In this document: in pieces, positions 27,570 through 36,014 of the stretch
How the letters are laid out: each line of letters begins with the position of its first letter
Numbering within the stretch: the first letter of the stretch is position 1
Source: SAR324 cluster bacterium
Lineage (GTDB): Bacteria; SAR324; JACQKK01
Assembly: GCA_022573975.1 (NCBI GenBank)
Contig: JACZSY010000003.1
Coordinates: 1-45,874, forward strand
Reading direction: 5' to 3'
Length of the DNA: 45,874 nucleotides
Notes under the pieces: generated by a model
Database searches by the model: none
Told to the model about the DNA's origin: nothing
Seen by the model: the letters and a program-made list of their open reading frames with translations, nothing else
Made by a program: the position numbers and the translations under genes

Positions 27570-28112
27570 ATGTCCAGAGTGGGAAAAAGAATCATCCAGG
27601 TTCCAAAAGGCGTCGAAATCCGCTATGAGGCGCGCGAGATTCACATCAAAGGGCCCAAGGGGGAGAACCGGTTCAAAGTGCCCGAATTGGTGGAGTTGGA
27701 AATCGGCGGCGATGAAATCAAGGTGCAGGCCGATTACATCAACAACACCAAGGCCCGCGCCATGATGGGCACGGTGCAGGCTTGCATCAGCAACATGGTG
27801 GTGGGGGTTTCCGAGGGGTTTTCCCGCGGCCTGATGTTGGAGGGTGTTGGATACAGGGCCAAGGTGGAAGGGGAGAAGCTGGAATTGCTGCTGGGATTCT
27901 CGCACCCGGTCAGCCTGAAGCTCCCGCCGGGTGTGCGGGCGGAGGTGGTGGACATGAGAAGAATTATCCTGACCAGCCACGACAATGTGCTGCTGGGACA
28001 GACCGCCGCCAATATCCGGGCCCTTCGGCCGCCCGAGCCGTTTCAGGGCAAGGGCGTGCTCTACGAAAACGAGCACATCCGCCGCAAGGCGGGCAAGAGC
28101 GGAAAGAAATAA
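27570..28112 (+). CDS. rplF: Ribosomal protein L6
   Basis: 180 residues. Near the sarcin-ricin loop. MSRVGKRIIQVPKGVEI at the start and the C-terminal block QTAANIRALRPPEPFQGKGV...IRRKAGKSGKK identify it. ATG 27570 follows AAGGAAA. Confidence 0.96.
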   Translation: MSRVGKRIIQVPKGVEIRYEAREIHIKGPKGENRFKVPELVELEIGGDEIKVQADYINNTKARAMMGTVQACISNMVVGVSEGFSRGLMLEGVGYRAKVEGEKLELLLGFSHPVSLKLPPGVRAEVVDMRRIILTSHDNVLLGQTAANIRALRPPEPFQGKGVLYENEHIRRKAGKSGKK

Positions 28113-28195
28113 CACGGAAATATCGACGCCGGAAATTTTACACCGGGACAATCCAAACCGACGCCGAAACTCAAGGTCAAGGACTTTAACCCAGC

Positions 28196-28567
28196 ATGAC
28201 AACTCGACTTAGCCGGCCGGAACGGCGCAAGAAGCGCCAATTCCGGATTCGAAAGAAAATCAGGGGATCGAAGGAAATTCCCCGCCTCAGCGTATTCCGC
28301 TCCGCACGGAACATATACGTCCAGGCGGTGGACGATGACACGGGCCAGACCCTGACCACGGCCTCCACCAGGGAAAAGGAAATCAAGGAATCCCTCAAAG
28401 GGTATCCGGGCAACAAGGAAGCGGCCGCCATGGTGGGGAAGACCCTCGCCCAGCGGCTGAAAAAACTGGGTGTCGAAAAGGCCGTGTTCGACCGCGGAGG
28501 GAGCCGTTACACTGGCCGCGTGGCCGCCCTGGCCGATGCGGCCCGCGAGGGCGGATTGAAAATTTGA
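28196..28567 (+). CDS. rplR: Ribosomal protein L18
   Basis: 123 residues. Binds 5S rRNA. Basic N-terminus RPERRKKRQFRIRKKIRG, then PRLSVFRSARNIYVQAVDDD, and a C-terminal VFDRGGSRYTGRVAALADAAREGGL, all typical. ATG 28196. Confidence 0.96.
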   Translation: MTTRLSRPERRKKRQFRIRKKIRGSKEIPRLSVFRSARNIYVQAVDDDTGQTLTTASTREKEIKESLKGYPGNKEAAAMVGKTLAQRLKKLGVEKAVFDRGGSRYTGRVAALADAAREGGLKI

Positions 28568-28642
28568 CCCAACCCGCCTCCGCCCAATGGCGGGTGTGGG
28601 GGAATGAGCCAGAAACTTAATCGAAAATCACGAGGACAATCC

Positions 28643-29155
28643 GTGAGCGAGTCAGCAGGCGAAAAGAGCGACCTGATAGAAAAGGTAATCAGAATCAACC
28701 GGGTGGCCAAGGTGGTGAAAGGCGGCCGCCGGTTCAGTTTCAGCGCCCTGGTGGTGGTCGGCGATGCCAAGGGCCGCGTGGGTTGCTCCCTGGGCAAAGC
28801 CAACGAGGTGACCGAGGCCATCCGCAAGGGCATCGAAGGCGCCACCAAGGCCATGAAGCCCGTGGTGATCGAGGGACGAACGATTCCCTATCAGACCATC
28901 GGCAGGTTCGGAGCCAGCCGGGTGGTGATGAAGCCCTGCGAGCCGGGGCGCGGCATCATCGCCTCGGGGCCGGTGCGCGCCATCATGGAAGCCTTGGGCA
29001 TCCACGATATCTCCGCCAAGAACCTGGGCTCGAACAACCCCCATAACGTCGTCAAGGCGACCCTCTTCGCGCTGTACCAACTCAAATCCTTTGAGGAAAT
29101 CGCCGAGCGCAGGGGCGTGCCCGTGGAACGCCTGCGCGGCGCCATGGCCGGATAA
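28643..29155 (+). CDS. rpsE: Ribosomal protein S5
   Basis: 170 residues with start GTG 28643, which has GAGGA six to seven bases upstream and gives the normal family length; the ORF-track ATG 28604 adds 13 non-conserved residues. Maintains decoding accuracy with S4. [34 protein letters not shown] and [17 protein letters not shown] are diagnostic. Confidence 0.95.
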   Translation: MSESAGEKSDLIEKVIRINRVAKVVKGGRRFSFSALVVVGDAKGRVGCSLGKANEVTEAIRKGIEGATKAMKPVVIEGRTIPYQTIGRFGASRVVMKPCEPGRGIIASGPVRAIMEALGIHDISAKNLGSNNPHNVVKATLFALYQLKSFEEIAERRGVPVERLRGAMAG

Positions 29156-29170
29156 GGAGGAAGATCCAAG

Positions 29171-29368
29171 ATGAGCAAGGTAACGGTCAAGATGATGCGC
29201 AGCGCCATCGGGTTTCCCAGGGATCAGCGGGCCACCCTGCTGGGGTTGGGCCTGAAACGAATCAACCAACAGCGGGAGTTGGAAGACACCCCGGCGGTGC
29301 GTGGCATGATCTTCAAGGTGAAACACCTGGTCCATGCCGAACCGCCCAAATCGCCGGAACGAGACTAG
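29171..29368 (+). CDS. rpmD: Ribosomal protein L30
   Basis: 65 residues, the short bacterial form. [31 protein letters not shown] is the family core. ATG 29171 has AAGGAGGAAG. It sits between rpsE and rplO as in E. coli. Confidence 0.94.
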   Translation: MSKVTVKMMRSAIGFPRDQRATLLGLGLKRINQQRELEDTPAVRGMIFKVKHLVHAEPPKSPERD

Positions 29369-29374
29369 CACGAG

Positions 29375-29869
29375 ATGAATCTACATCAATTGGAAAACGC
29401 GCCCGGCGCCCGGCGCAAGGCCAAACGGAAAGGACGCGGACACGCCAGCACGCTGGGGAAAACCGCCGGCCGCGGCCAGAAAGGCCAAAAAGCGCGCAGC
29501 AAGGTGGCTCCCGGTTTCGAAGGCGGGCAGACGCCCTTGCGGAGAAGGCTGCCCAGGCGCGGTTTCAAGAACCCCTTCAAGGCGCGCTTCCATATCGTCA
29601 ACCTCCGCGACCTGGCCCGGCGGCCCTTGCTGGCGGACAAGACCACCATCGGCCTCGACGATTTGATCGCGGCCAATCTGATCGACAAGACTGTGAAGAA
29701 ACCCGCTGAAAACGGCGAGGGATTCACGCGAAAGCCCCGTTACCCGGTCAAAGTGCTGGGGACGGGGGATTTGGGACGGGCGGTCACCGTCCAGGCGCAT
29801 CGCTTCAGCCGTTCCGCCGCCGAAAAAATCAAGGCGGCCGGCGGAGAAGCGGTGGTGATCGAAGGATGA
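29375..29869 (+). CDS. rplO: Ribosomal protein L15
   Basis: 164 residues, slightly longer than E. coli (144) through an insertion of about ten residues near 110-122. LHQLENAPGARRKAKRKGRGHASTLGKTAGRGQKGQKAR and GFEGGQTPLRRRLPRRGF are diagnostic. It ends seven bases before secY. Confidence 0.95.
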   Translation: MNLHQLENAPGARRKAKRKGRGHASTLGKTAGRGQKGQKARSKVAPGFEGGQTPLRRRLPRRGFKNPFKARFHIVNLRDLARRPLLADKTTIGLDDLIAANLIDKTVKKPAENGEGFTRKPRYPVKVLGTGDLGRAVTVQAHRFSRSAAEKIKAAGGEAVVIEG

Positions 29870-29876
29870 TGAAATC

Positions 29877-31232
29877 ATGCTGAGCGCATTTCAAAACGCT
29901 TTCCGGATCGAGGAACTCAGAAACCGCATCTTCTTCACGCTGTTGATGCTGATGGTGTTCCGGCTGGGGGCTCATATTCCCACCCCCGGCATCGACAGCA
30001 CCGCCCTGGCGGAATTTTTCAAGGCGCAGGAAGGCACCATATTTTCGTTCTTCGACATGTTCTCCGGCGGCGCATTGCAGAGACTGACCGTGTTCGCGCT
30101 GGGAATCATGCCCTACATCAGCGCGTCGATCATCATCCAGTTGCTCACGGTGGTCTTTCCCTACCTGGAGCGCCTGAGCCGCGAAGGCGAGGCCGGGCGC
30201 CGCAAGATCACCATGTACACCCGCTATGGCACCGTCGGCCTGAGCATCGTGCAGGGTTTCGGCATCGCGGTGGGGCTGGAGTCCATGGCCTCCCCGGAAT
30301 CCGGCGCCCCCATCGTGATTTCCACCATGAGTTCCTGGGGGTTCCGCGCCCTCACCGTGATCACGCTGACCGCGGGCACGGCGTTTTTGATGTGGATTGG
30401 CGAGCAGATCAACGAGCGGGGCATTGGCAATGGGATTTCCCTGATCATCTTCGGCGGAATCGTCACCGACATTCCCGGCGCCGTCATCAACTCGATTCAA
30501 CTGGTTCAGGCCGGTCAGCTCGCTTCGTTGGTGTTGGCTCTGGTGGGCGTCATCATGATCGGCGTGATTTTCGCGGTGATCTTCATGGAAACCTCCACCC
30601 GCCGCATCGCGGTGCAATATGCCAAACGGGTGCAGGGCAACAAGATGTACGGCGGGCAAAGTTCACACCTGCCCTTGAAGATCAACTCCGCCGGAGTGAT
30701 TCCGATCATTTTCGCCTCTTCGATTCTGGCGTTTCCGTCCACCATCACCGGTTTCATCGCCACCAGCCAGTCGGACAGCCTGTTCATACAAATCATGCGG
30801 GCGGTCAGCCAGCAAATGACGCCCACGGCACTGTTGTATAATATTTTCTATGTTATGATGATCTTTTTCTTTTGCTTTTTTTACACGGCGATTCAGTTCA
30901 ATCCGGTGAAAATCGCCGACGAGATGAGAAAATTCGGCGGTTACATACCGGGCATCCGCCCCGGTCAGAAGACTGCGGAGTATATCAACCAGGTTTTGAC
31001 CCGGATCACCTTTGGCGGCGCGATTTATCTGTCGGCGGTCTCTGTGTTGCCGGTGATCCTTTTTTCAATTCTCAACGTTCCCTTTTTCTTCGGCGGCACC
31101 GCGCTGTTGATCGTGGTTGGCGTCGGGCTGGACACGGTGCGGCAAATCGAGGCCTTTCTCCTCAACCGCAATTACGACGGTTTTCTCAAGAAGAGCAAAC
31201 GCCGAACCGGTATGAGAACCTTGCGCATATAG
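29877..31232 (+). CDS. secY: Protein translocase subunit SecY
   Basis: 451 residues, ten transmembrane helices expected. Channel of the Sec translocon. FRLGAHIPTPGIDSTALAEFF follows helix 1, GIMPYISASIIIQLLTVVFPYLERLSREGEAGRRKI is the signature near 80-115, and the cytoplasmic loop carries FNPVKIADEMRKFGGYIPGIRPG. ATG 29877 follows AAGGATGATG. It is in its canonical spc position, nine bases before adk. Confidence 0.97.
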   Translation: MLSAFQNAFRIEELRNRIFFTLLMLMVFRLGAHIPTPGIDSTALAEFFKAQEGTIFSFFDMFSGGALQRLTVFALGIMPYISASIIIQLLTVVFPYLERLSREGEAGRRKITMYTRYGTVGLSIVQGFGIAVGLESMASPESGAPIVISTMSSWGFRALTVITLTAGTAFLMWIGEQINERGIGNGISLIIFGGIVTDIPGAVINSIQLVQAGQLASLVLALVGVIMIGVIFAVIFMETSTRRIAVQYAKRVQGNKMYGGQSSHLPLKINSAGVIPIIFASSILAFPSTITGFIATSQSDSLFIQIMRAVSQQMTPTALLYNIFYVMMIFFFCFFYTAIQFNPVKIADEMRKFGGYIPGIRPGQKTAEYINQVLTRITFGGAIYLSAVSVLPVILFSILNVPFFFGGTALLIVVGVGLDTVRQIEAFLLNRNYDGFLKKSKRRTGMRTLRI

Positions 31233-31240
31233 GGCAGCCA

Positions 31241-31882
31241 ATGCGGGTAATTTTCCTGGGCCCCCCCGGATCGGGGAAGGGGACTCAGGCCAAACGGTTG
31301 GTGGCATCCCACGGAATCCCCCAGATTTCCACGGGGGATTTGTTGCGGGAGGCGGTGCGGGACGACACCCCGTTGGGCCGTGAAGCCAATGGGTACATGA
31401 CCGCTGGAAATTTGGTGCCGGACCGTCTGGTGATCGCTTTGCTGTTGGAAAGGATCCGACGGCCCGATTGCGGCGGCGGTTTCATTCTCGATGGGTTTCC
31501 ACGAACCCTGGCCCAGGCCGAGGCGCTTGAGGAAGCCCTGAAAGAGAAAGCGCAGCCGGTGGAGGTGGTGGTCAATCTGGAAATCGACACCGGCGAAGTG
31601 GTGGAAAGGCTGATCGGACGCAGGGTCTGCCCCAACGGCCATGGCGAGTGGCACATCCGCTTCAACCCGCCAAAAGAGGCCAACCGATGCGACAGATGCG
31701 GCGACCCCTTGATTCAACGCGAGGACGACCAGGAAGAAAGTATTCGAACACGCATGGAGGCATATTCCAGGGACACCAAACCCCTGATCGATTATTACCG
31801 GAACCAGGGGTTGCTCCATACCATCGACGCCCTGGGGAATTTGGACCAGGTCACCGGGAAAATCGAGCGGATATTCAGTTGA
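31241..31882 (+). CDS. adk: Adenylate kinase with zinc-type lid
   Basis: 213 residues. Interconverts AMP and ATP with two ADP. GPPGSGKGTQ is the P-loop at 7-16, STGDLLR the AMP site and FILDGFPRT the NMP region. The long lid contains RRVCPNGHGEW and NRCDRCGDP: a Cys/His pair plus a CxxC, suggesting a structural zinc with one Cys replaced by His. ATG 31241 lies nine bases after secY. The next gene is infA; map, which often follows adk, is absent. Confidence 0.96.
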   Translation: MRVIFLGPPGSGKGTQAKRLVASHGIPQISTGDLLREAVRDDTPLGREANGYMTAGNLVPDRLVIALLLERIRRPDCGGGFILDGFPRTLAQAEALEEALKEKAQPVEVVVNLEIDTGEVVERLIGRRVCPNGHGEWHIRFNPPKEANRCDRCGDPLIQREDDQEESIRTRMEAYSRDTKPLIDYYRNQGLLHTIDALGNLDQVTGKIERIFS

Positions 31883-31965
31883 ACCGCGGTTCGGCCGCGA
31901 CCCAGTCCCCGCGGCGCCAGCCCGGGCCAGTGTAACAAACCATCACCCGCAACAAGGAGCCAGGT

Positions 31966-32184
31966 TTGCCGAAGGAAGATCATATCGAAGTAGAAGGCGT
32001 TGTTGTCGAATCCCTGCCAAACGCCATGTTCCGGGTGGAACTGCAGAACGGCAAGAAAATTCTGGCGCATATATCCGGCAAAATGCGGATGCACTACATC
32101 CGGATTCTCCCCGGAGACAAGGTGACGGTGGACATGTCACCTTACGACCTGACACGGGGCCGCATCACATACCGGGGCAAATAA
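31966..32184 (+). CDS. infA: Translation initiation factor IF-1
   Basis: 72 residues, the standard size. OB-fold protein occluding the A site during initiation. [64 protein letters not shown] is the hallmark sequence. Start is TTG 31966 with AAGGAG six to seven bases upstream. Confidence 0.96.
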   Translation: MPKEDHIEVEGVVVESLPNAMFRVELQNGKKILAHISGKMRMHYIRILPGDKVTVDMSPYDLTRGRITYRGK

Positions 32185-32257
32185 CCCGCGGAGAATCGGC
32201 CCAGCATATTGAACATGCCATTTGGCGAAACCGTTAACAAAAGACATCAGGCACACC

Positions 32258-32371
32258 ATGAAAGTCAGATCGTCGGTAAAAAAGATGTGCGATCATTGCA
32301 AGCTGATCCGCCGCCGGGGGGTTCTGCGCGTCATTTGCCCGAACCCAAAACACAAGCAGCGGCAAGGCTGA
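32258..32371 (+). CDS. rpmJ: Ribosomal protein L36
   Basis: 37 residues, too short for the ORF track. It reads [20 protein letters not shown] then [14 protein letters not shown]. The zinc ligands C11, C14, C27 and H32 are all present, so this is the C+ form. It lies between infA and rpsM as in most bacteria. No strong Shine-Dalgarno precedes it. Confidence 0.96.
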   Translation: MKVRSSVKKMCDHCKLIRRRGVLRVICPNPKHKQRQG

Positions 32372-32444
32372 CCGTCTTCATCCCATGACATCGCCGCGCC
32401 GCATGACATCGCCGCGGGCGGCGGGGTCGCTGTAAAGAGAGCTT

Positions 32445-32470
32445 ATTTTCCGCCGCCAGCGGCGGAAAAT
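32445..32470 (+). promoter_or_regulatory. Perfect 26-base palindrome at the spc/alpha operon boundary
   Basis: ATTTTCCGCCGC-CA-GCGGCGGAAAAT has perfect 12-bp arms. It lies between rpmJ and rpsM, 35 bases before the rpsM start. Flanking A and T runs would let it act as a bidirectional terminator or an RNA leader hairpin; in E. coli the alpha operon leader just before rpsM binds S4. A CATGACATCGCCGCG duplication lies just upstream. Confidence 0.6.
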
Positions 32471-32505
32471 GAACCCATTTAAAAAGATTCACCAAGGAGC
32501 AACAC

Positions 32506-32865
32506 GTGGCCCGAATCGCAGGGGTGGACCTCCCCAACAAACGAATGGTGGTGGCGCTAACCTATATTTTCGGCATCGGACGCACCACCTCGGGAAAAAT
32601 CCTGGCCAGGGCCGGCATCGACGAAAGCCTCCGCCCGGACTCCCTCACCGATGGGCAGATCACCTCGTTGCGGGAGCTCATTGGCGAAAACCGGGTCGAA
32701 GGAGAACTGCGGGGCGAGGTGCAATTGAACATCAAGCGCCTGATGGACCTGGGCAATTACCGGGGCCTGCGGCACAGAAAGGGCTTGCCGGTGCGGGGAC
32801 AACGCACCAAGACCAATAGCCGCACCCGCAAGGGGCCACGGCACAAGATCGGCGCCAAGAAGTAG
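32506..32865 (+). CDS. rpsM: Ribosomal protein S13
   Basis: 119 residues. Bridges the 30S head to the 50[26 protein letters not shown] and [26 protein letters not shown] are diagnostic. Start GTG 32506 with AAGGAG. Confidence 0.96.
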   Translation: MARIAGVDLPNKRMVVALTYIFGIGRTTSGKILARAGIDESLRPDSLTDGQITSLRELIGENRVEGELRGEVQLNIKRLMDLGNYRGLRHRKGLPVRGQRTKTNSRTRKGPRHKIGAKK

Positions 32866-32942
32866 CGCGCGAACACAACCCATGCGCCGGGCGCTCCCCC
32901 AAGGCCCGGCCACGGACAACAATTTCACCATCGGGAATCCGA

Positions 32943-33335
32943 ATGGCCAGAGGCAAACGAACCAGCGGCAAACGAAAAGAAAAGAAGAATATTCCGGTTG
33001 GCATCTGCCACATCACCGCCAGCTTCAACAACACCATCATTTCTTTCACCGATCCCCAGGGAAACGTGGTGGCCTGGTCCTCCACGGGCACCGTCGGTTT
33101 CCACGGCTCGCGCAAGAGCACGCCTTACGCCGCCAAAACAGCGACCGAAGACGCGGTGCGCAAAGCCCGGGACCAGGGCATGCGCCAGGTGGACGTGCAC
33201 GTCAAAGGCCCAGGCAGCGGCCGGGAATCGGCCCTGCGCGCGCTGGCGGCCGAAGGATTGAAAATCACCAACATCCGCGATGTGACGCCAGTGCCCCATA
33301 ATGGGTGCAAACCGCCCAAGATGCGCCGGATTTAA
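32943..33335 (+). CDS. rpsK: Ribosomal protein S11
   Basis: 130 residues. In the 30S platform. [25 protein letters not shown] and [22 protein letters not shown]...[18 protein letters not shown] are typical. ATG 32943. Confidence 0.96.
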   Translation: MARGKRTSGKRKEKKNIPVGICHITASFNNTIISFTDPQGNVVAWSSTGTVGFHGSRKSTPYAAKTATEDAVRKARDQGMRQVDVHVKGPGSGRESALRALAAEGLKITNIRDVTPVPHNGCKPPKMRRI

Positions 33336-33378
33336 CGGCCTGCGGCGGCTCGATTTGGCGAACCCGGTTCGCACCGGG

Positions 33379-33464
33379 CACTGTTCACAGCAAGCACTGT
33401 TCACAGCAAGCACTGTTCACAGCAAGCACTGTACAGCAAGCACTGTACAGCAAGCACTGTTCAC
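33379..33464. repeat. 14/16-bp tandem repeat upstream of rpsD, six copies, each with a dyad
   Basis: CACTGTTCACAGCAAG at 33379, 33395 and 33411; CACTGTACAGCAAG (two bases shorter) at 33427 and 33441; and a partial CACTGTTCAC at 33455. Each unit carries CTGT-(TC)-ACAG; in the short units it is the perfect palindrome CTGTACAG. It ends about 20 bases before the rpsD start. Confidence 0.92.
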
Positions 33465-33485
33465 ACCTTAGCAAGGAGACCTCTT

Positions 33486-34115
33486 TTGGCACGTTATCTA
33501 GGCTCTGTCTGCCGCCTTTGCAGACGCGAAGGACTCAAGCTGTTTTTGAAAGGCGACCGTTGCTACACAGACAAATGCGCCATCGAGAAGCGCAGCTATC
33601 CCCCGGGCGCCCATGGCAGCAATTTCCGCCGCAAGGTTTCCGAATTTGGCATTCAGTTGCGCGAAAAGCAAAAGGTGAAACGCCTTTACGGCCTGCTGGA
33701 AAAACAATTCCGCCGTTTGTTCAAGGAAGCGGAGCGTCGTAAAGGGATGTCTGGAGAGAACCTGTTGATGCTGCTGGAAAAGCGGCTGGACAACATCGTT
33801 TATCGCGCCGGTTTCGCCAGTTCGAGGGCCGAGTCCCGCCAGTTGGTGACGCATGGCCACATTCAGGTCAACGGCAAAAAGGGGAGTTATCCCTCGATGA
33901 CGCTGAGACCCGACGACGTGGTATCGGTGCGGGAAAAGAGCCGGAAGAATGTTCAAATCAACAGCGCCATGGAAGCAGCCCTGCGCAAGGGCACATCCAG
34001 CTGGCTGGAAGTAGACCCGAAAAACTATTCGGTGAAAATCGTTTCCGAACCCAAGCGGGAGGAGTTGACCTTGCCCATTCAAGAGCAATTGATTGTCGAA
34101 CTTTATTCCCGTTAG
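33486..34115 (+). CDS. rpsD: Ribosomal protein S4, zinc (C+) type
   Basis: 209 residues. Nucleates 30S assembly and often represses the alpha operon. The N-terminal zinc knuckle is C9-x2-C12 with C26 and C31 ([20 protein letters not shown] then DKC). The S4 RNA-binding domain reads [32 protein letters not shown]. Start TTG 33486 has AAGGAG about seven bases upstream. Confidence 0.96.
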   Translation: MARYLGSVCRLCRREGLKLFLKGDRCYTDKCAIEKRSYPPGAHGSNFRRKVSEFGIQLREKQKVKRLYGLLEKQFRRLFKEAERRKGMSGENLLMLLEKRLDNIVYRAGFASSRAESRQLVTHGHIQVNGKKGSYPSMTLRPDDVVSVREKSRKNVQINSAMEAALRKGTSSWLEVDPKNYSVKIVSEPKREELTLPIQEQLIVELYSR

Positions 34116-34140
34116 GCCCCTTCAAAAGATGGAGAGTTTG

Positions 34141-35169
34141 ATGTTTCAGAGAAATTGGGAAGAGTTGCAGCGACCGAAACGGATAGAGGCTGACCCCTCT
34201 ACCCAGACTTCAAATTACGGCAAATTCGTGATCGAACCGTTGGAGAAGGGATTCGGAGTCACCATTGGCCACGCCCTGCGCCGGGTTTTGCTCTCGTCCC
34301 TCCAGGGATGCGCGCCGATCGCGGTGAAAATAGAAGGCGTTTCCCACGAGTTCGAAGCAGTGACCGGGGTTCAGGAGGATGTGGTGCAGGTCATCCTCAA
34401 TCTCAAGGCCTTGCAGCTTCATCAATTGGAAGAAGGCGTTCATGAACTCGAGCTGGTGGGCGTCGGACCTACGCAATTGAGGGCCAAGGATATCGTGACC
34501 GGAGGCCGGGTGGAAGTGATGAATCCCGAGCAGATCATCGCCAACCTGGACGAAGGCGGCCAGTTGGAGGTGCGGCTGTTCGTCACCCAGAATCACGGCT
34601 ACATCACCGCCGAGGAAAATCAATCCGAGGATTTGCCGGCGGATGTGATTTACCTGGATTCGGTGCATACCCCCATCAAGAAAATCAACTACGAGGTGCA
34701 GAGCGCGCGTGTCGGGCAAAAAACCGATTATGATCGCCTGATTTTCGAGGTGTTCACCAACGGCGCGATGAATCCCGCCGATGCCCTGGCCTATTCCGCC
34801 AGGATCCTGAAGGATTATCTCAACATCTTCATCAATTTCGAGGAAGACGAAATCGAGGAGGAGGAACGGAATTTTTCCGCGGAAGGCTCGGCGCTCAACG
34901 ACAATCTGTACCGCCCGGTCAGCGAGTTGGAGCTTTCGGTGCGGTCGATCAACTGCCTGCAAAACGCCAATATCGAAACCATTGGCGAGCTGGTGCAAAA
35001 AACCGAATCCGAAATGCTGAAAACCAAGAACTTCGGACGAAAATCCCTGAACGAAATCAAGCACATTCTTTCCACAATGGGATTGAGCCTGGGAATGAAG
35101 CTGGAAGCGTTCGATCCGAAGAATAAACCGGTGGAGGATCAGGCCACCGGTGAAATCATGTACGATTGA
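34141..35169 (+). CDS. rpoA: RNA polymerase alpha subunit
   Basis: 342 residues from ATG 34141, which has GGAG six bases upstream; the ORF-track start overlaps rpsD. The N-terminal domain has [28 protein letters not shown] for dimerisation; the C-terminal domain [46 protein letters not shown] binds UP elements and activators. It ends eight bases before rplQ. Confidence 0.97.
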   Translation: MFQRNWEELQRPKRIEADPSTQTSNYGKFVIEPLEKGFGVTIGHALRRVLLSSLQGCAPIAVKIEGVSHEFEAVTGVQEDVVQVILNLKALQLHQLEEGVHELELVGVGPTQLRAKDIVTGGRVEVMNPEQIIANLDEGGQLEVRLFVTQNHGYITAEENQSEDLPADVIYLDSVHTPIKKINYEVQSARVGQKTDYDRLIFEVFTNGAMNPADALAYSARILKDYLNIFINFEEDEIEEEERNFSAEGSALNDNLYRPVSELELSVRSINCLQNANIETIGELVQKTESEMLKTKNFGRKSLNEIKHILSTMGLSLGMKLEAFDPKNKPVEDQATGEIMYD

Positions 35170-35176
35170 GGATGAG

Positions 35177-35866
35177 ATGCGACATTTAAAGGCCGGCAGG
35201 ACCCTGGGCGTCAAGCCGGCGCACCGCAAAGCCATGCTGCGCAACATAGTCACCTCCTTGCTCGAAAAGGAGCAGATCAAGACCACCGTGGCGCGGGCCA
35301 AGGAAATGCGCAAACCCCTGGACAACATGATCACCCTTGGCAAGCGGGGCGATCTCAGCGCCAGGAGAAAGGCGCTCGGCTTCGTGAAAAGCAAGGAAGC
35401 GATGGCCAAGTTGTTCGGAGAACTGGCGGAGCGCTACAAGGACCGTCCTGGCGGTTTTTCCCGCATCATGAAACTGGGACCCCGCAGGGGAGATGGCGCT
35501 GAAATGGCCCTGATTCTGCTGGTGGACAAACCGGACGATCCCTTCGCCGGAGAAAGCAAGCCCAGACGCCGGGGAGGGAAAAAGGAGCCCAAGGCGGTGT
35601 TGCAGGATGTGGCCGAAACAGTGCGGGAGGAAGCCTCCGGCCAACCCCCAGCCGATGCCGAACCCGCCAAATCCTCGAAAAAAGCCGCCGCCGAGGCCGA
35701 CCTGCAAACCGATGAAACCAAAGGCGCCGAGGCGTCCGCCCAGGAAGCGGCTGCCGATGATACCGCTCCGGATACCGTGTCCGGCGGTGCTCCCGAGGCC
35801 GATTCCGGCGGTGCTCCCGAGGCCGATTCCGGCGATGCGCCGGAAAAACAGGAAGAGAAAAAATAG
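35177..35866 (+). CDS. rplQ: Ribosomal protein L17 with long acidic, repeat-containing C-terminal extension
   Basis: 229 residues against about 120-130 in most bacteria. The L17 domain is complete in the first 120 residues: MRHLKAGRTLGVKPAHRKAMLRNI, EKEQIKTTVARAKEMR, and RIMKLGPRRGDGAEMALILLV. After about residue 125 the chain turns basic (SKPRRRGGKKEPK) and then strongly Ala/Glu/Asp-rich, ending in repeats of GAPEADSG encoded by a 24-bp tandem repeat. The tail should be disordered and acidic and would protrude near the exit-tunnel side, where L17 sits. ATG 35177 follows GAGGATGAG. Confidence 0.93.
   Translation: MRHLKAGRTLGVKPAHRKAMLRNIVTSLLEKEQIKTTVARAKEMRKPLDNMITLGKRGDLSARRKALGFVKSKEAMAKLFGELAERYKDRPGGFSRIMKLGPRRGDGAEMALILLVDKPDDPFAGESKPRRRGGKKEPKAVLQDVAETVREEASGQPPADAEPAKSSKKAAAEADLQTDETKGAEASAQEAAADDTAPDTVSGGAPEADSGGAPEADSGDAPEKQEEKK
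35780..35827. repeat. 24-bp tandem repeat at the 3' end of rplQ
   Basis: TCCGGCGGTGCTCCCGAGGC-CGAT twice without mismatch (35780-35803, 35804-35827), then a decayed third copy. Encodes the eight-residue unit SGGAPEAD in frame. Confidence 0.9.
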
Positions 35867-35888
35867 CCGTTCCGGAATCTTTGCATGA

Positions 35889-35908
35889 CCCCGCTGCAAG
35901 CGGCGGGG
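35889..35908 (+). terminator. Hairpin after rplQ, possible end of the ribosomal transcript
   Basis: CCCCGC and GCGGGG arms with an eight-base loop, 22 bases after rplQ. No T run follows, so intrinsic termination is doubtful; it may be Rho-dependent or only stabilise the 3' end. Confidence 0.35.
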
Positions 35909-36014
35909 ATAGGACCCCTGCAAAAAGAGTCTACCCCCACCTTTCCCAGGGTGGCGTTCATCGCAGGCCTTGGCAAGCTGCCGGGAGCGGGGGCGGCGCT
36001 CCAATGGTTCCTCC

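Noticed and set aside
33379-33464. CRISPR array
   Set aside because: Units are 14-16 bp and directly adjacent without unique spacers; it is a tandem repeat.
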